Source: Parapedobacter flavus (lineage in GTDB: Bacteria; Bacteroidota; Bacteroidia; Sphingobacteriales; Sphingobacteriaceae). From it: 64,000 bases of DNA. The translations under genes were made by a program, and so were the position numbers. This document shows, piece after piece, positions 18,319 through 28,394 of the stretch (positions are counted from its first letter, which is position 1; each line of letters opens with the position of its first letter). The stretch covers positions 558,001-622,000 of the forward strand of contig NZ_JAYKZZ010000001.1 of NCBI RefSeq assembly GCF_035818675.1. The letters are read 5' to 3'. The notes under the pieces were generated by a model. The model was not told the DNA's origin. It did no database searches and saw nothing but the letters and a program-made list of their open reading frames with translations.

Positions 18319-18392
18319 CGTAGTTCAAGTACGTCGTAAGCGGCGTGGACAGACCATATTAATAGAAAGTTGTTAACCAAAGTTATTGATTG

Positions 18393-19868
18393 ATGGAAAA
18401 ACATCGTGCAAAGAAACCGGGGTCTACCCGCAGAGACTTTATTAAAGCCGGCGCAATGGCCGCGGCCGGCTTTATGATCGTGCCACGGCACGTATTGGGC
18501 GGCGCCGGATTTATTGCCCCCAGTGATAAATTAAACATCGCCGGGGTCGGCGTAGGCGGAAAAGGCCATTCAGACGTGATGAATGCCTGGAATAACGGCA
18601 AGGAAAATATTGTCGGATTGGTAGACGTTGACCTGAAAAAGGGTAAGCGGACCTTCGATAAATTTCCGAATGCGAAACGGTACCAGGACTACCGGAAAAT
18701 GCTGGATGAAATGGGAAAGGATATCGACGCAGTCATCGTGTCGACACCCGATCATACCCATGCGATTGTTGCCCTGACCGCCATGGAGATGGGTAAGCAC
18801 GTGTATGTCCAGAAGCCGCTTGCCCATAGTTTGCATGAAACGCGGGTGCTGACAGAGGCAGCCAGAAAGTATAAAGTAGTGAGCCAAATGGGGAACCAGG
18901 GAGCGTCTAACCCCGCTCAACTGCAGTTAGTGGAGTGGTTTGATCAAGGGTTGATCGGCCCTGTACATGAAGCACACGTTTGGACAAACCGGCCTGTATG
19001 GCCGCAAGGTATCCCATCCCCCACACAAAAGGATCCGGTACCCGACTATTTGGATTGGGACCTATGGGTGGGGCCGGCCGAGTGGGTAGACTATAGCCCG
19101 GCTTGGCATCCATTTAAATGGCATGGCTGGTGGAACACCGGCACCGGTGCCTTGGGCGATATGGGTTGCCATTTGATCGATTCTGCTTTCCGCACACTCC
19201 GATTGGGATATCCAAGCGAGGTCGAAGCAAGCGTGGGTCAGGTATTCATTAAAGATTGGACACCGGAGTATATCCCCGAAGGTTGCCCGCCGTCGTCGGT
19301 CATCCAACTGAAGTTCCCCGAAACAAGCCATAATAAATCGGAAGTGAAACTGAACTGGTATGACGGCGGTATCCGTCCGTTCCACCCGGACCTCATCCCG
19401 GCTGACGATCCGCTGGGAGATCCCGACAGCAGCAACGGCGTGATGCTGATCGGCTCCAAAGGGGTGATTATGTGTGGTACGTATGGAAACCACCCCAAGC
19501 TGTACCTGAAAGGCGGTGAAAAAAGAACCATGGCGGAGGGCACATTTAAGAATAGCTATGCAGATATGCCCGAGTTCGGCCATCAGGTATCCTGGACGGA
19601 TGCCTGCAAAGCAGGCTTCAACAGCAAGGCCCATAAAGCGTTGACTTCTTCATTTGACTATGCTGGCCCGTTGAGCGAGACGGTCATTATGGGTAACTTA
19701 GCTATCCGTAGTTATACGCATCGGGAACCCAATGCCAATGGTGATGGATCCAGCTTCTCGGGGCGTAAGCGCTTGATATGGGATGGAGAATCGCAAAAAA
19801 TAACCAACTACGAGCCCGCAAACCAGTTTGTGAAACGTAAGTATCGCGAAGGCTGGAGGCAGGTATAG
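18393..19868 (+). CDS. Tat-exported Gfo/Idh/MocA-family oxidoreductase (canonical motif)
   Basis: The ATG at 18393 is preferred over the TTG one codon upstream. The 491-residue product has a Tat signal (STRRDFIKAGAMAAAGF), then the Rossmann fold (LNIAGVGVGGKGHSDV). It has VQKPLAH in the position of the EKP motif, so the catalytic lysine is kept, unlike in the two AVP paralogues. The stretch VSQMGNQGASNPAQLQ and the TGALGDMGCHLID motif place it in the large secreted Gfo/Idh group frequent in Bacteroidota and Planctomycetes. It would be a periplasmic sugar or cyclitol oxidoreductase with bound NAD. A strong terminator follows. Confidence 0.88.
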   Translation: MEKHRAKKPGSTRRDFIKAGAMAAAGFMIVPRHVLGGAGFIAPSDKLNIAGVGVGGKGHSDVMNAWNNGKENIVGLVDVDLKKGKRTFDKFPNAKRYQDYRKMLDEMGKDIDAVIVSTPDHTHAIVALTAMEMGKHVYVQKPLAHSLHETRVLTEAARKYKVVSQMGNQGASNPAQLQLVEWFDQGLIGPVHEAHVWTNRPVWPQGIPSPTQKDPVPDYLDWDLWVGPAEWVDYSPAWHPFKWHGWWNTGTGALGDMGCHLIDSAFRTLRLGYPSEVEASVGQVFIKDWTPEYIPEGCPPSSVIQLKFPETSHNKSEVKLNWYDGGIRPFHPDLIPADDPLGDPDSSNGVMLIGSKGVIMCGTYGNHPKLYLKGGEKRTMAEGTFKNSYADMPEFGHQVSWTDACKAGFNSKAHKALTSSFDYAGPLSETVIMGNLAIRSYTHREPNANGDGSSFSGRKRLIWDGESQKITNYEPANQFVKRKYREGWRQV

Positions 19869-19942
19869 GCACTTGTGACGGTTTAAATAATTCTTATTTC
19901 TGCATGATTTAATAATATCGAATCATGTCGGTTTTATGATTT

Positions 19943-19973
19943 AGCCCCGATTCTGTCCGTTTCGGGGCTTTTT
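19943..19973 (+). terminator. Rho-independent terminator after the Gfo/Idh gene
   Basis: The stem AGCCCCGA (19943-19950) pairs with TCGGGGCT (19962-19969), with an 11-nt loop and a T-run to 19973. It closes the catabolic block that starts upstream. Confidence 0.8.
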
Positions 19974-20117
19974 CTTTTCGATATCACAACTTGTAATGTC
20001 AAGTATGTACCCGTAAGTAAGTCTGTGGTACGGGAAATTTAATTAAATTTGAAAGTCAATATTAACTAATTCAGTGAAATTTTTTTCTTGAAGTAGCTTT
20101 ATCAAAATCGGATAACG

Positions 20118-20543
20118 ATGCGCACGTTGCTTATTGGCCTTATTGTATTGGCTGTTCTTGTCGCCGCCTGTTCGTCTGTTCCTGATCGACAGGAAAGGGG
20201 TCGGGAGGGGAGTCAGCGGAAACCAGTTATTACGCGATTGGCTGGCGACATCGACGTTGCACCCTCGGCCAGCGTGTTGGACAAAGGAAAAGTATTGATA
20301 TCGTATTCCGATTGTGCTGCGTGCCACAAAGCCACCGATCGGAAGCGTGGTCCGGCATTCCAGGATATCGCTGCCCGATACCCAATGAACAGTACCTATA
20401 TTGACATATTAGCTAAGCGTATTATACTGGGTGCCAAGGGTGCATGGGGCAATGTAGTGATGCCTCCGCATCCCGCCGTTTCTGAAGAAGATGCTAAGAC
20501 CATGGTGATGTATATCCTGTCCTCGGATCGAGAAAGTGAGTAG
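20118..20543 (+). CDS. Small c-type cytochrome lipoprotein
   Basis: The 141-residue protein has a lipobox (LVAAC at about residue 18). It has one haem-binding motif, CAACH, in SYSDCAACHKATD, and a distal methionine in NVVMPPHPAVSEED. The fold is that of the single-haem cytochrome c555/c551 type, ending AKTMVMYILS. It would sit on the outer face of the inner membrane and carry electrons. It may accept electrons from a periplasmic dehydrogenase, and the Tat-exported Gfo/Idh gene just upstream is a candidate partner, by position only. Confidence 0.88.
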   Translation: MRTLLIGLIVLAVLVAACSSVPDRQERGREGSQRKPVITRLAGDIDVAPSASVLDKGKVLISYSDCAACHKATDRKRGPAFQDIAARYPMNSTYIDILAKRIILGAKGAWGNVVMPPHPAVSEEDAKTMVMYILSSDRESE

Positions 20544-20560
20544 CCGTCTTGATACCACAG

Positions 20561-20620
20561 CCATGAAGGTACAGGATGTCCATTTGCCAAAAATCAACCA
20601 TCTTTAGCAAGTGTAACCGT
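20561..20620 (+). repeat. Leader element, copy 1 of 3
   Basis: The sequence from 20561 begins CATGAAGGTACAGGATGTCC and continues ATTTGCC, with CTTTAGCAAGTGTAA further on. The same 20-nt core and the later TTTAGCA..GTAA piece occur at 28325 and 31671, each upstream of a GH106-like gene. Here it lies in the 188-nt gap before the GH71/99-like gene at 20732. As a reading frame it gives MKVQDVHLPKINHL and a stop. Its function is unknown; a shared regulatory leader or short upstream peptide is possible. Confidence 0.6.
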
Positions 20621-20731
20621 AGTGCCGGTAATCGGATCGCTACTGGCCGTAGATTATTTATAGACCTAGAAGGTTTTTTATTCAAGTTTTGATTAGGCGC
20701 CCGCTGCGTCTTTTTAGTATATATTATATAT

Positions 20732-22627
20732 ATGGACATGATGAGGAAACACATGATAATCAGGTTTGGGCTTTTGTCCGCTTGTATTGTCCTCTTCAAC
20801 ATTGTACAGGTTTACGGACAGGTGTTTTCGGGGCCGCAATTGGTTTCCAGTACGCAGGCAGACACCTGGGTGGCTATAGATGATAGGGGAAGGCCGGTGC
20901 CTGCCGAGGCGCATGAAGGAATTCGGGATGGGCGTTTCGTTGGGATATTTTATTTTCTGTGGCATGGAGCACATGGTTACGATACGAATAGAAGCAGCGA
21001 AAATTCCGAATTGGGCGAAATTCTCGAGAAATTACCTTCTGACACGGTGAGCCCATACAACATCACTGAAATCCTTGATGCTAATCCAGATGATCCGAAA
21101 TACGGACCGTTGTCTGCGTGGCACCACTGGGCAGAGCCGTATTTTGGTTATTATCTATCTGATGATGAATGGGTCATCAGGAAGCATGGACAACTGTTGG
21201 CGGATGCCGGTGTTGATGTGATGATTTTTGATGTCACAAACGCTTTTATTTATCTCAACCAGGTAAGTAAGATCGTGGAAGTATTTCGGAAAATGCGAAA
21301 AGAAGGACAGTCCACCCCGAGGTTTGCATTTATGGTTAACGCTGCTCCTAAGACTCAGGTGAGGCGTTTGTACGATCATATTTACGAAAAGGAGCTGTTT
21401 AAGGATTTATGGTTCTACTGGAAAGGCAAACCGCTGATGCTTGCCCCTGAGGAAGGGTTTGATGATGAAACACGGGAATTCTTTACCCAAAGGCAGTCGT
21501 GGGCTTTCAGCGCTGCTCCAACAGAGTGGGATGATTGGTTTGGGAATGGCCATCATAAATGGACCTGGGTCGATCAGGTACCTCAGGCATACGGCTGGAG
21601 CGAGAATGACAGTTCGGCGGAGCAGATCAGTGTGTCGATTGCCCAGCATGCTATCTATCATAATGTCGGGAGAAGCCACCGCAACGGTCGACAGCCGGAC
21701 CCCGAAAGTGAGGATTCCGGTGCTGGGCTATATTTTGAAGAACAATGGGAGCGTGCACTGGCTGTCGATCCGGAGTTTATTTTTATAACCGGTTGGAATG
21801 AATGGATTTCCTTTCCCTTCATCATGGATTCGCCGCTCACATTCGATGGAAAGCCGCTGCGGTTTATCAATAGGCAGTTAACCATGGGCGATGTCTTTTT
21901 CATCGATTGCTACAATGACGAATACAGCCGCGATGCCGAGCCGGTAAAGGGACTTTTCGGTGACAACTATTATTATCAGATGGTCTCCAATATAAGGAAG
22001 TTTAAAGGCGCAAGGGAACGTGGTACCTATCATGGTACAGATAGCGTTATCGTTGATGGGCAATTCGAAGATTGGAAAACCGTAGAAGCGACTTATTACG
22101 ACGACCGTGGCGATGTTTACCACCGTCGCCACGCCGGTTGGGGGAGCATTGCCGAGTACAGGGATGAAAGTGGCCGAAATGATTTTGTGCTGTGCAAAAC
22201 CGCAAGTGATTCGTCGTATATCTATTTTTACGTAAAGACAGCAGATAATATCACATCGCCGTCGTCCAAAGATTGGATGCGATTATTTATTGGTGTTCGT
22301 GGAGAGCATATGCATAGCGGGTGGCAAGGTTTTCATTTTCTAGTGAATAGGGAACCGATTAACGACACATTGGCTAGGATAGACCGTATCACTGGCAATC
22401 CTTTTGATTTTTCACCTATAGGTACGGCAAGTTTTCATTTAAAAGGAAACGAGATGGAGGTAAAGGTTGCAAAAGAGGCTTTGAATATCGCCGGTGATTG
22501 CTTTGAAATCGATTTCAAGTGGGTGGACAATGTACCGCTTGATGGAGATGCTATGCATTGGCTTGATAAAGGTGATACAGCGCCCAACGCACGGTTCCGA
22601 TATCGGTTTGGAAAAAGCGGTGAATAA
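20732..22627 (+). CDS. Secreted glycoside hydrolase, GH71/GH99-like, with C-terminal CBM9-like domain
   Basis: The 631-residue protein has a signal peptide ending near VYGQ (residue 30). The TIM-barrel part (about 60-400) has GIFYFLWHGAHG, AWHHWAEPYFGYY, ADAGVDVMIFDVTNAF and FIFITGWNEWI, as in GH71/GH99-like proteins of Bacteroidota. The last 200 residues (from VDGQFEDWKTVEATYYDD) resemble a DOMON/CBM9-type binding domain. It is paralogous to the product of 35013-36749. Probable role: periplasmic or surface endo-acting glycosidase in the glycan-degrading run that extends to 36749. The next gene follows after 27 nt. Confidence 0.78.
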   Translation: MDMMRKHMIIRFGLLSACIVLFNIVQVYGQVFSGPQLVSSTQADTWVAIDDRGRPVPAEAHEGIRDGRFVGIFYFLWHGAHGYDTNRSSENSELGEILEKLPSDTVSPYNITEILDANPDDPKYGPLSAWHHWAEPYFGYYLSDDEWVIRKHGQLLADAGVDVMIFDVTNAFIYLNQVSKIVEVFRKMRKEGQSTPRFAFMVNAAPKTQVRRLYDHIYEKELFKDLWFYWKGKPLMLAPEEGFDDETREFFTQRQSWAFSAAPTEWDDWFGNGHHKWTWVDQVPQAYGWSENDSSAEQISVSIAQHAIYHNVGRSHRNGRQPDPESEDSGAGLYFEEQWERALAVDPEFIFITGWNEWISFPFIMDSPLTFDGKPLRFINRQLTMGDVFFIDCYNDEYSRDAEPVKGLFGDNYYYQMVSNIRKFKGARERGTYHGTDSVIVDGQFEDWKTVEATYYDDRGDVYHRRHAGWGSIAEYRDESGRNDFVLCKTASDSSYIYFYVKTADNITSPSSKDWMRLFIGVRGEHMHSGWQGFHFLVNREPINDTLARIDRITGNPFDFSPIGTASFHLKGNEMEVKVAKEALNIAGDCFEIDFKWVDNVPLDGDAMHWLDKGDTAPNARFRYRFGKSGE

Positions 22628-22654
22628 ACCATGTAAACACAAAGACATCGTTGT

Positions 22655-24133
22655 ATGAGCATTTTTAAATTTTTATTGACGCTTTGCGTAATCATGGCGA
22701 CAACGGAAGTAAGCGCACAGGTCGAAATCGAAAAATGGGGGGTGTTTGAACAGACACTTAAAGGCCCGGAGTCTGGAAATCCGTTCATAGATATTGAACT
22801 GACCGTTTGGTTTGTGAATGGCTACGATACAGTGGCGGTGCATGGCTTTTACGACGGCGGCGGGCGTTATGTGTTCCGGTTCTCTCCCGATAAGGAAGGG
22901 ATATGGAAGTATCGGACCACCAGTAATGTGAAAAAACTGGATGGTCGTACAGGCGACTTTCGCTGCATTCCCGCGAGTGGGCTTAATCGTGGCCCCGTCG
23001 ACGTGGCCGGAACTGAATTTGTCTACCGCGATGGAACACCATACGTGTGCGTCGGCACTACGCTATACGCGTGGGTTCACCAAGGCGATAGCCTCGCGGA
23101 AGTAACGCTGAATACGTTATCCCGTGGCTATTTCAATAAAGTGCGGATGTGTATCTTCCCAAAAGCGTACTGGTGGAACCAGAATGAACCGGAATTGTAC
23201 CCTTTTGAGGGAGAACCGCTTGAAAACTGGGACTATTCTCGTTTCAACCCGTCGTATTTCCAAAACATTGAACGACGGATAAATCAATTAGACGCGTTAG
23301 GCATCCAAGCGGATCTAATTGTATTTCATCCCTATGATCGTTGGAATTTTTCAAAAATGGACAGCGTAACGGACGACCACTACATCCGATACATCATCGC
23401 CCGTTTTTCAGCTTACAAAAATGTTTGGTGGAGTATGGCCAATGAATTTGATTTTTTGGAGAATAAGGATATGGAGGATTGGGATCGCTATATCCGTTTG
23501 TTTGCTGGGCACGATCCTCACCAACGTTTACGCGGTATCCATAATGGAATAGCCATGTACGACCACACAAATCCGCTCCTTACCCACGCTAGTATCCAGA
23601 TGAAGGAGGTGGAAAAAGGTAAAGAATTGAGGAACACCTATAAAAAGCCAGTTGTTTTCGATGAGTGCCTTTATGAGGGCAACGTTCCGTGGTTTTGGGG
23701 GCAACTCACTCCCGAACAGATGGTGCAGAAATTCTGGGAAGGCGCCGTAAATGGGGTGTATGTTGGCCATGGGGAGACCTATCTGACGACCATCCGTACG
23801 GATGTCCCAGTTCAAGAGAATGACGACGTGCTGTGGTGGTCGAAGGGAGGTGTGTTGAAGGGTAAAAGCCCCGATCGCATCTTATTCCTTCGGCAGATTC
23901 TGGAATCGGGTGCAGGATCAAAAGAAGACAGTCCAGATGATTACCTGGTTTATCTGGGAACACATCAGCCGGCCCTCCATCTCTTTGAATTTACTGAAGG
24001 CGTATATGACATCGATATTATTGATACATGGAATATGACCATTTCCAAATCCGAAAAGGAATATTCTGGCTATAGTTTAATCCGGATGCCACAGCGGCCG
24101 TACATGGCATTTCGGGTGACGAGAAAGGAATGA
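22655..24133 (+). CDS. Secreted DUF5060/DUF4038-type glycoside hydrolase with DUF5605 C-terminus
   Basis: The 492-residue protein has a signal peptide ending at VSAQ (residue 22). An N-terminal immunoglobulin-like DUF5060 domain follows (about 23-105, with FYDGGGRYVFRFSPDKEGIW). Then comes a TIM-barrel of the DUF4038 kind (WWSMANEFDFLENKD with the likely acid Glu; VVFDECLYEGNVPW with the likely nucleophile Glu). The tail resembles DUF5605. Relatives act on apiose-, rhamnose- or arabinose-containing pectic side chains (GH140 group). It is a good member of a multi-enzyme glycan operon. The catalytic residue assignment is inference from the fold. Confidence 0.75.
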   Translation: MSIFKFLLTLCVIMATTEVSAQVEIEKWGVFEQTLKGPESGNPFIDIELTVWFVNGYDTVAVHGFYDGGGRYVFRFSPDKEGIWKYRTTSNVKKLDGRTGDFRCIPASGLNRGPVDVAGTEFVYRDGTPYVCVGTTLYAWVHQGDSLAEVTLNTLSRGYFNKVRMCIFPKAYWWNQNEPELYPFEGEPLENWDYSRFNPSYFQNIERRINQLDALGIQADLIVFHPYDRWNFSKMDSVTDDHYIRYIIARFSAYKNVWWSMANEFDFLENKDMEDWDRYIRLFAGHDPHQRLRGIHNGIAMYDHTNPLLTHASIQMKEVEKGKELRNTYKKPVVFDECLYEGNVPWFWGQLTPEQMVQKFWEGAVNGVYVGHGETYLTTIRTDVPVQENDDVLWWSKGGVLKGKSPDRILFLRQILESGAGSKEDSPDDYLVYLGTHQPALHLFEFTEGVYDIDIIDTWNMTISKSEKEYSGYSLIRMPQRPYMAFRVTRKE

Positions 24134-24190
24134 GAAACTGATTCATGACTAAATAGTTTAATAACCAATTTACTGAATAAAATATTGATA

Positions 24191-26449
24191 ATGATTGCTT
24201 ATAAACTAAACCCCTCAGCACATTTATTCGCGTTGTTTGTTCTCTTGTCTGGGGGTTCGTGTTTGACATATGCACAAGACTTGAATGTTGTTAACCCGAG
24301 TGTAGACCACTTGTTACATGCGGACTTGGGGGTTGTAAATGGATACGTCGCGGTGGGTCACGAGGAACATATTGGCGAAAGGACAGTTATCGGCAATAGA
24401 AAGCCTTTATTTGGCTGGGAGCTCCAGAGTGAGCAGACAGGCATAATGCAGTCTGCATATCGGGTTGTCGTATCTCGAAGCAAGGATAGTCTTTTGAAAG
24501 GAATAGGAGAAATATGGGACTCGGGAAAAGTGGTGTCTAATGCATCGGTAAATGTGCAATATGCGGGTAATCCGCTGGAGTCAGCTACTGGTTACCTATG
24601 GCGGGTGAAGATTTGGGATGCGGCTGGTAACAGCTCGCGCTGGTCTGATATATCAAAATTTACTACCGCCGATAGTTTAGTAAGCTATTCGACCTCGGTA
24701 TATCCGCTGCAAAAGGTCGATGAAGTCGCAACCAAGATGGAAAAGGTAGGGGACGAGATACGCCTCGATTTTAGTAAGGCGTCGTTTGGTCAACTGCGGA
24801 TGACGTTAGAATCGCGTGAAGTCAATGACACGATCATTGTTAGGCTAGGGGAGCGTAGGCACGCTGATGGTCGTATTGACCGTCATCCAGGTGGTACGAT
24901 AAGGTATGCAGCCTACCAAATACCTCTTAAACGGGGCCGTCATACTTATATCTTGCAATATGTGCCGGATCAGCGGAATACCGGGGTTCAGGCGGTGAAG
25001 ATGCCATCCTACATCGGCGAGGTTTTGCCGTTTAGGTATTGTGAAATCGAAGGCTACAAGGGAGAATTATCGCGGTATGATATTGTGCGTTCAACCGTAC
25101 ACTACCCTTTTGACGATGGTGCTTCTTCTTTTGAAAGTTCAGACTCAGTATTGAATGCAGTATGGGATATTTGCAAATACACAATCAAGGCAACTACATA
25201 TACCGGTATCTATGTGGACGGGGATAGGGAGCGAATTGCCTACGAGGGCGATGTGTACATTAATCAGCTGGGCCATTATAGTGTAGACCGAGAGTATAGT
25301 ATCGCTAGGCGCTCTCATGAGTATCTGATACACAACGCAACCTGGCCGACCGAATGGATTCTTCAATCAGTGTTGATTGCTTACAATGACTATTTGTATA
25401 CGGGCGATATCCGATCTGCTAAATTCTACTACGACGATTTAAAAGCCAAGTTATTGTTGCCACTCCGTGAGTCGAATGGATTGATAAGTACGCGTACAGG
25501 TAAACAGAATGAAACTTTGATGAAAGCGGTCCATTACCATCATGGAAAGGCGTTACGTGATTTAGTAGATTGGCCACATCCAAGCGAAATCGATGGCTTT
25601 GTCTTTACCGATTATAATGCGGTGGTAAACGCGTATCATTATAAGGCGCTTTGTGACATGGTTTTGATTGCGAATGAATTAGGTTTCCACGAAGATGCTT
25701 TACAATTTGCAGACTATGCAAACGAAACCTTTCAAGCCTTCCAAGATTTATTATGGGATAACGAAAGATTGGTATATCAGGATGGGGTAGATACCGATCA
25801 CGCTTCTTTGCATACCAATATGATGGCGGTAGCATTTGGATTGGTTCCCGAAAAGTATATCGAGGACGTCGTGGAGTTTATCCAGTCACGTGGGATGTCT
25901 TGTAGTGTATATGGAAGTCAGTTTCTACTGGACGCCCTATATGAGACTGGACATGCTAAATATGCGCTAGCACTCCTTACCTCGAAAAGTGATCGGAGCT
26001 GGTATAACATGATTCGGGCTGGTAGTACGATGACTATGGAGGCGTGGGATGACAAATATAAGGGCAATCAAGATTGGAATCACCCTTGGGGCGCTGTGCC
26101 GGCTAATGTAATTCCTAGGAAACTGATGGGGATAGAGCCATTGAGCCCGGGTTTTGAAACATTTAGTGTGCGGCCGCAACTTGCGTCATTAGATTGGGCA
26201 AAGATTAACGTACCAACAATCCGTGGAGCCATATACCTAGCTTGTGAACAAACTGAATCGAACTATATAGTCGAGTTGACCGTCCCTGGAAATTCAACTG
26301 CTTTTGTCGAACTTCCCACATTGGGCAAACGAAGATGTGAATTGCGCATAAATGGTGAATTAGTTCGCTTTAGACGTCGGGGAGGAGTTATTAATTTACC
26401 GCCTCTTGAGGCAGGGACTTATTCTATCACCGTTAGCTATATTAGATAA
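24191..26449 (+). CDS. Secreted alpha-L-rhamnosidase-like protein (GH78 six-hairpin family)
   Basis: The ATG at 24191 is preferred over the TTG at 24185. The 752-residue product has a signal peptide ending near TYAQ, a fibronectin-like N-terminal domain (WELQSEQTGIMQSAYRVVVS), beta-sandwich parts and an (alpha/alpha)6 barrel. Conserved GH78 motifs are visible: YVDGDRERIAYEGD near residue 340 with the candidate acid Glu, WPTEWILQS, and MTMEAWDDK near 615 with the candidate base Glu. The C-terminal domain has LMGIEPLSPGFETFSVRPQ. It would release terminal L-rhamnose. Its base composition looks more AT-rich than the GH106 genes downstream. Confidence 0.82.
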   Translation: MIAYKLNPSAHLFALFVLLSGGSCLTYAQDLNVVNPSVDHLLHADLGVVNGYVAVGHEEHIGERTVIGNRKPLFGWELQSEQTGIMQSAYRVVVSRSKDSLLKGIGEIWDSGKVVSNASVNVQYAGNPLESATGYLWRVKIWDAAGNSSRWSDISKFTTADSLVSYSTSVYPLQKVDEVATKMEKVGDEIRLDFSKASFGQLRMTLESREVNDTIIVRLGERRHADGRIDRHPGGTIRYAAYQIPLKRGRHTYILQYVPDQRNTGVQAVKMPSYIGEVLPFRYCEIEGYKGELSRYDIVRSTVHYPFDDGASSFESSDSVLNAVWDICKYTIKATTYTGIYVDGDRERIAYEGDVYINQLGHYSVDREYSIARRSHEYLIHNATWPTEWILQSVLIAYNDYLYTGDIRSAKFYYDDLKAKLLLPLRESNGLISTRTGKQNETLMKAVHYHHGKALRDLVDWPHPSEIDGFVFTDYNAVVNAYHYKALCDMVLIANELGFHEDALQFADYANETFQAFQDLLWDNERLVYQDGVDTDHASLHTNMMAVAFGLVPEKYIEDVVEFIQSRGMSCSVYGSQFLLDALYETGHAKYALALLTSKSDRSWYNMIRAGSTMTMEAWDDKYKGNQDWNHPWGAVPANVIPRKLMGIEPLSPGFETFSVRPQLASLDWAKINVPTIRGAIYLACEQTESNYIVELTVPGNSTAFVELPTLGKRRCELRINGELVRFRRRGGVINLPPLEAGTYSITVSYIR

Positions 26450-26611
26450 ATAACTAATTTTGTTTGCAAAACATAGTTATCCTCAAAATTGAAGCTTGTG
26501 ACTAATCCATTTTCATTACGAAATTCGACTATTAACGAAATTGGATGTCTGCGGCAACGCGCTGTTAAGGATAGTGTGGGATGGTTTGCTTTAACATTAA
26601 AATTCTAGAAA

Positions 26612-28264
26612 ATGACTAAAAACTATTTTAGACAGGCCGGTATTTTTTGGTTGATTATGCTATTGTCGTACTGTTTTTATTCGACTGAATCAATGGCTCA
26701 GAAAAAGAAGCAGGTGGACCAATGGGAGCCGATAGAAATTACATTCCGCAGCGTAGTGGCATATGACAATCCAGTATACGATGTGGTATTAGAATCCACG
26801 TTTGTATCACCATCGGGCGAGCAACACCATGTGGAGGGTTTTTGGGATGGTGGAAATAACTGGAAAATTCGGTTTATGCCGAATGAAAAGGGCGTGTGGC
26901 ATTACAGAACGCACTGTACGGATACAGCGAACCACACATTACACAATCAATCGGGCACATTCAGGTGTCTAAAGAATAAATCGCGACTGGAAATCTATGC
27001 GCACGGTAAGGTAACCCACGAGGCTGGCAATTACCACATCACTCATGCTGATGGCACCCCTTTTTTCTACCTAGGCTGTACGGCTTGGAATGGAGCAATG
27101 CGTTCCACTGATGGGGAATGGGCAACCTACCTTAACCATCGGAGAGCGAATAACTATTCGGTCATACAGTTTGTAGCCACACAATGGCGCGGGCTCCCAC
27201 CAGAGGCATTAGAAGAGATCGCTTTTACCGGTGTTGAGCCGATAACCGTCAATCCGGTTTTTTTTCAGCAGCTCGATAAGAAAGTCGAAGAAATCAATGC
27301 AGCGGGCTTGGTTGCTGCACCGATTATGCTTTGGGCATGGTCTGGAAAGGGTAATCCCGGCAAAGACTTGCCGGTTCCGAGCGCGGTAAAGTTGGCAAAA
27401 TATATCAAAGCTCGGTATGATGCCTATCACGTGATATGGAATTTGGGAGGCGATGGTGTATTCACGGGCGACAATGAGGCCAAGTGGAAACAAATCGGTC
27501 ACGAAGTATTTGGCGACAGGCGAGCCAACCAAAGTATGGTTACCCTTCATACAGCGGGTTTCCAATGGTATGGCCGTGCATATGATGGAGCGTCTTGGCT
27601 GGATATGATTTCCTATCAAACCGGTCACACCAACTCAGCGAATGCCGTGCGTTGGAAAACCAGTGGACCTGTTGTCAGTGATTGGAAAGATCTCACGCCA
27701 CGCCCCATCATCGATACGGAACCGGCGTATGAGAGACAGGGGGAGCGCGAGAACGATTACGAAGTGAGGAAAAGTAGTTTATGGAGTTTGTTCAGTGCAC
27801 CGGTTGCTGGGGTTGGCTACGGTGCTTGGAGCACGTGGCCGTGGCTACGGGTAGGAGAGACTTCATACAACCACGGTATGAAAGAACCATCGAAATATGA
27901 CTGGGAAGACGGTATCAACAGCAAGGCGAGTATCCAAATCGGTCGGCTCCCGGCGTTTTTTAATCAATTCGAATGGTGGCGTCTAAAGCCCGCACGCGAC
28001 GTCGTTACATCGCAGCGTGAGGGCGACCAGGTGTTGAATACAATCAGTGTATTAACTGATGAAGATGCTGGAGTGATGTTAGTCTATGTGCCGGCAGCGC
28101 AAACTTTTGAATTGAGGTACGAGAACGCTGAGCTAATTAAAGATGCCATTTGGTATTATCCAGCTACGGGCGATTATGAACCAGCCGATGTAAATCGCAG
28201 AGAGGGCGTTGTGGAGGCGATGTCGAAAAGTGATACCGATGTGATCTTGGTGCTTACAAACTGA
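26612..28264 (+). CDS. Secreted DUF5060/DUF4038 glycoside hydrolase (GH140 apiosidase-like)
   Basis: The 550-residue protein has a signal peptide ending at SMAQ (about residue 29) and a DUF5060 domain (about 38-115, FWDGGNNWKIRFMPNEKGVW). The DUF4038-type barrel reads DGTPFFYLGCTAWN, FVATQWRGLP, VIWNLGGDGV and PIIDTEPAYER, and a C-terminal beta domain follows. In GH140 the aspartate/glutamate pair sits in the barrel; here the D of NLGGDG and the E of DTEPAY are the candidates. The 162-nt upstream gap has no clear promoter. It belongs to the same degradation set as the GH78 and GH106 genes. Confidence 0.78.
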   Translation: MTKNYFRQAGIFWLIMLLSYCFYSTESMAQKKKQVDQWEPIEITFRSVVAYDNPVYDVVLESTFVSPSGEQHHVEGFWDGGNNWKIRFMPNEKGVWHYRTHCTDTANHTLHNQSGTFRCLKNKSRLEIYAHGKVTHEAGNYHITHADGTPFFYLGCTAWNGAMRSTDGEWATYLNHRRANNYSVIQFVATQWRGLPPEALEEIAFTGVEPITVNPVFFQQLDKKVEEINAAGLVAAPIMLWAWSGKGNPGKDLPVPSAVKLAKYIKARYDAYHVIWNLGGDGVFTGDNEAKWKQIGHEVFGDRRANQSMVTLHTAGFQWYGRAYDGASWLDMISYQTGHTNSANAVRWKTSGPVVSDWKDLTPRPIIDTEPAYERQGERENDYEVRKSSLWSLFSAPVAGVGYGAWSTWPWLRVGETSYNHGMKEPSKYDWEDGINSKASIQIGRLPAFFNQFEWWRLKPARDVVTSQREGDQVLNTISVLTDEDAGVMLVYVPAAQTFELRYENAELIKDAIWYYPATGDYEPADVNRREGVVEAMSKSDTDVILVLTN

Positions 28265-28324
28265 TATGGGGGCGGTGCTACAATATTGATTGTACGAAGT
28301 AGCTAATTCACGGCTAAGATTTTC

Positions 28325-28394
28325 CATGAAGGTACAGGATGTCCGTTTGGAGAGAAAAGCCCTTTTTAGCAATCGTAAATTTAACAGTAAGCTG
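28325..28394 (+). repeat. Leader element, copy 2 of 3
   Basis: The sequence opens with the same CATGAAGGTACAGGATGTCC core as copies 1 and 3. It continues GTTTGGAGAG, TTTTTAGCAATCGTAAA and TTAACAGTAAGCTG, ending at the GH106 start codon. It can be read in frame with GH106 as MKVQDVRLERKALFSN, but the lipoprotein signal only begins at the ATG at 28395, so it is probably an untranslated leader. Confidence 0.65.
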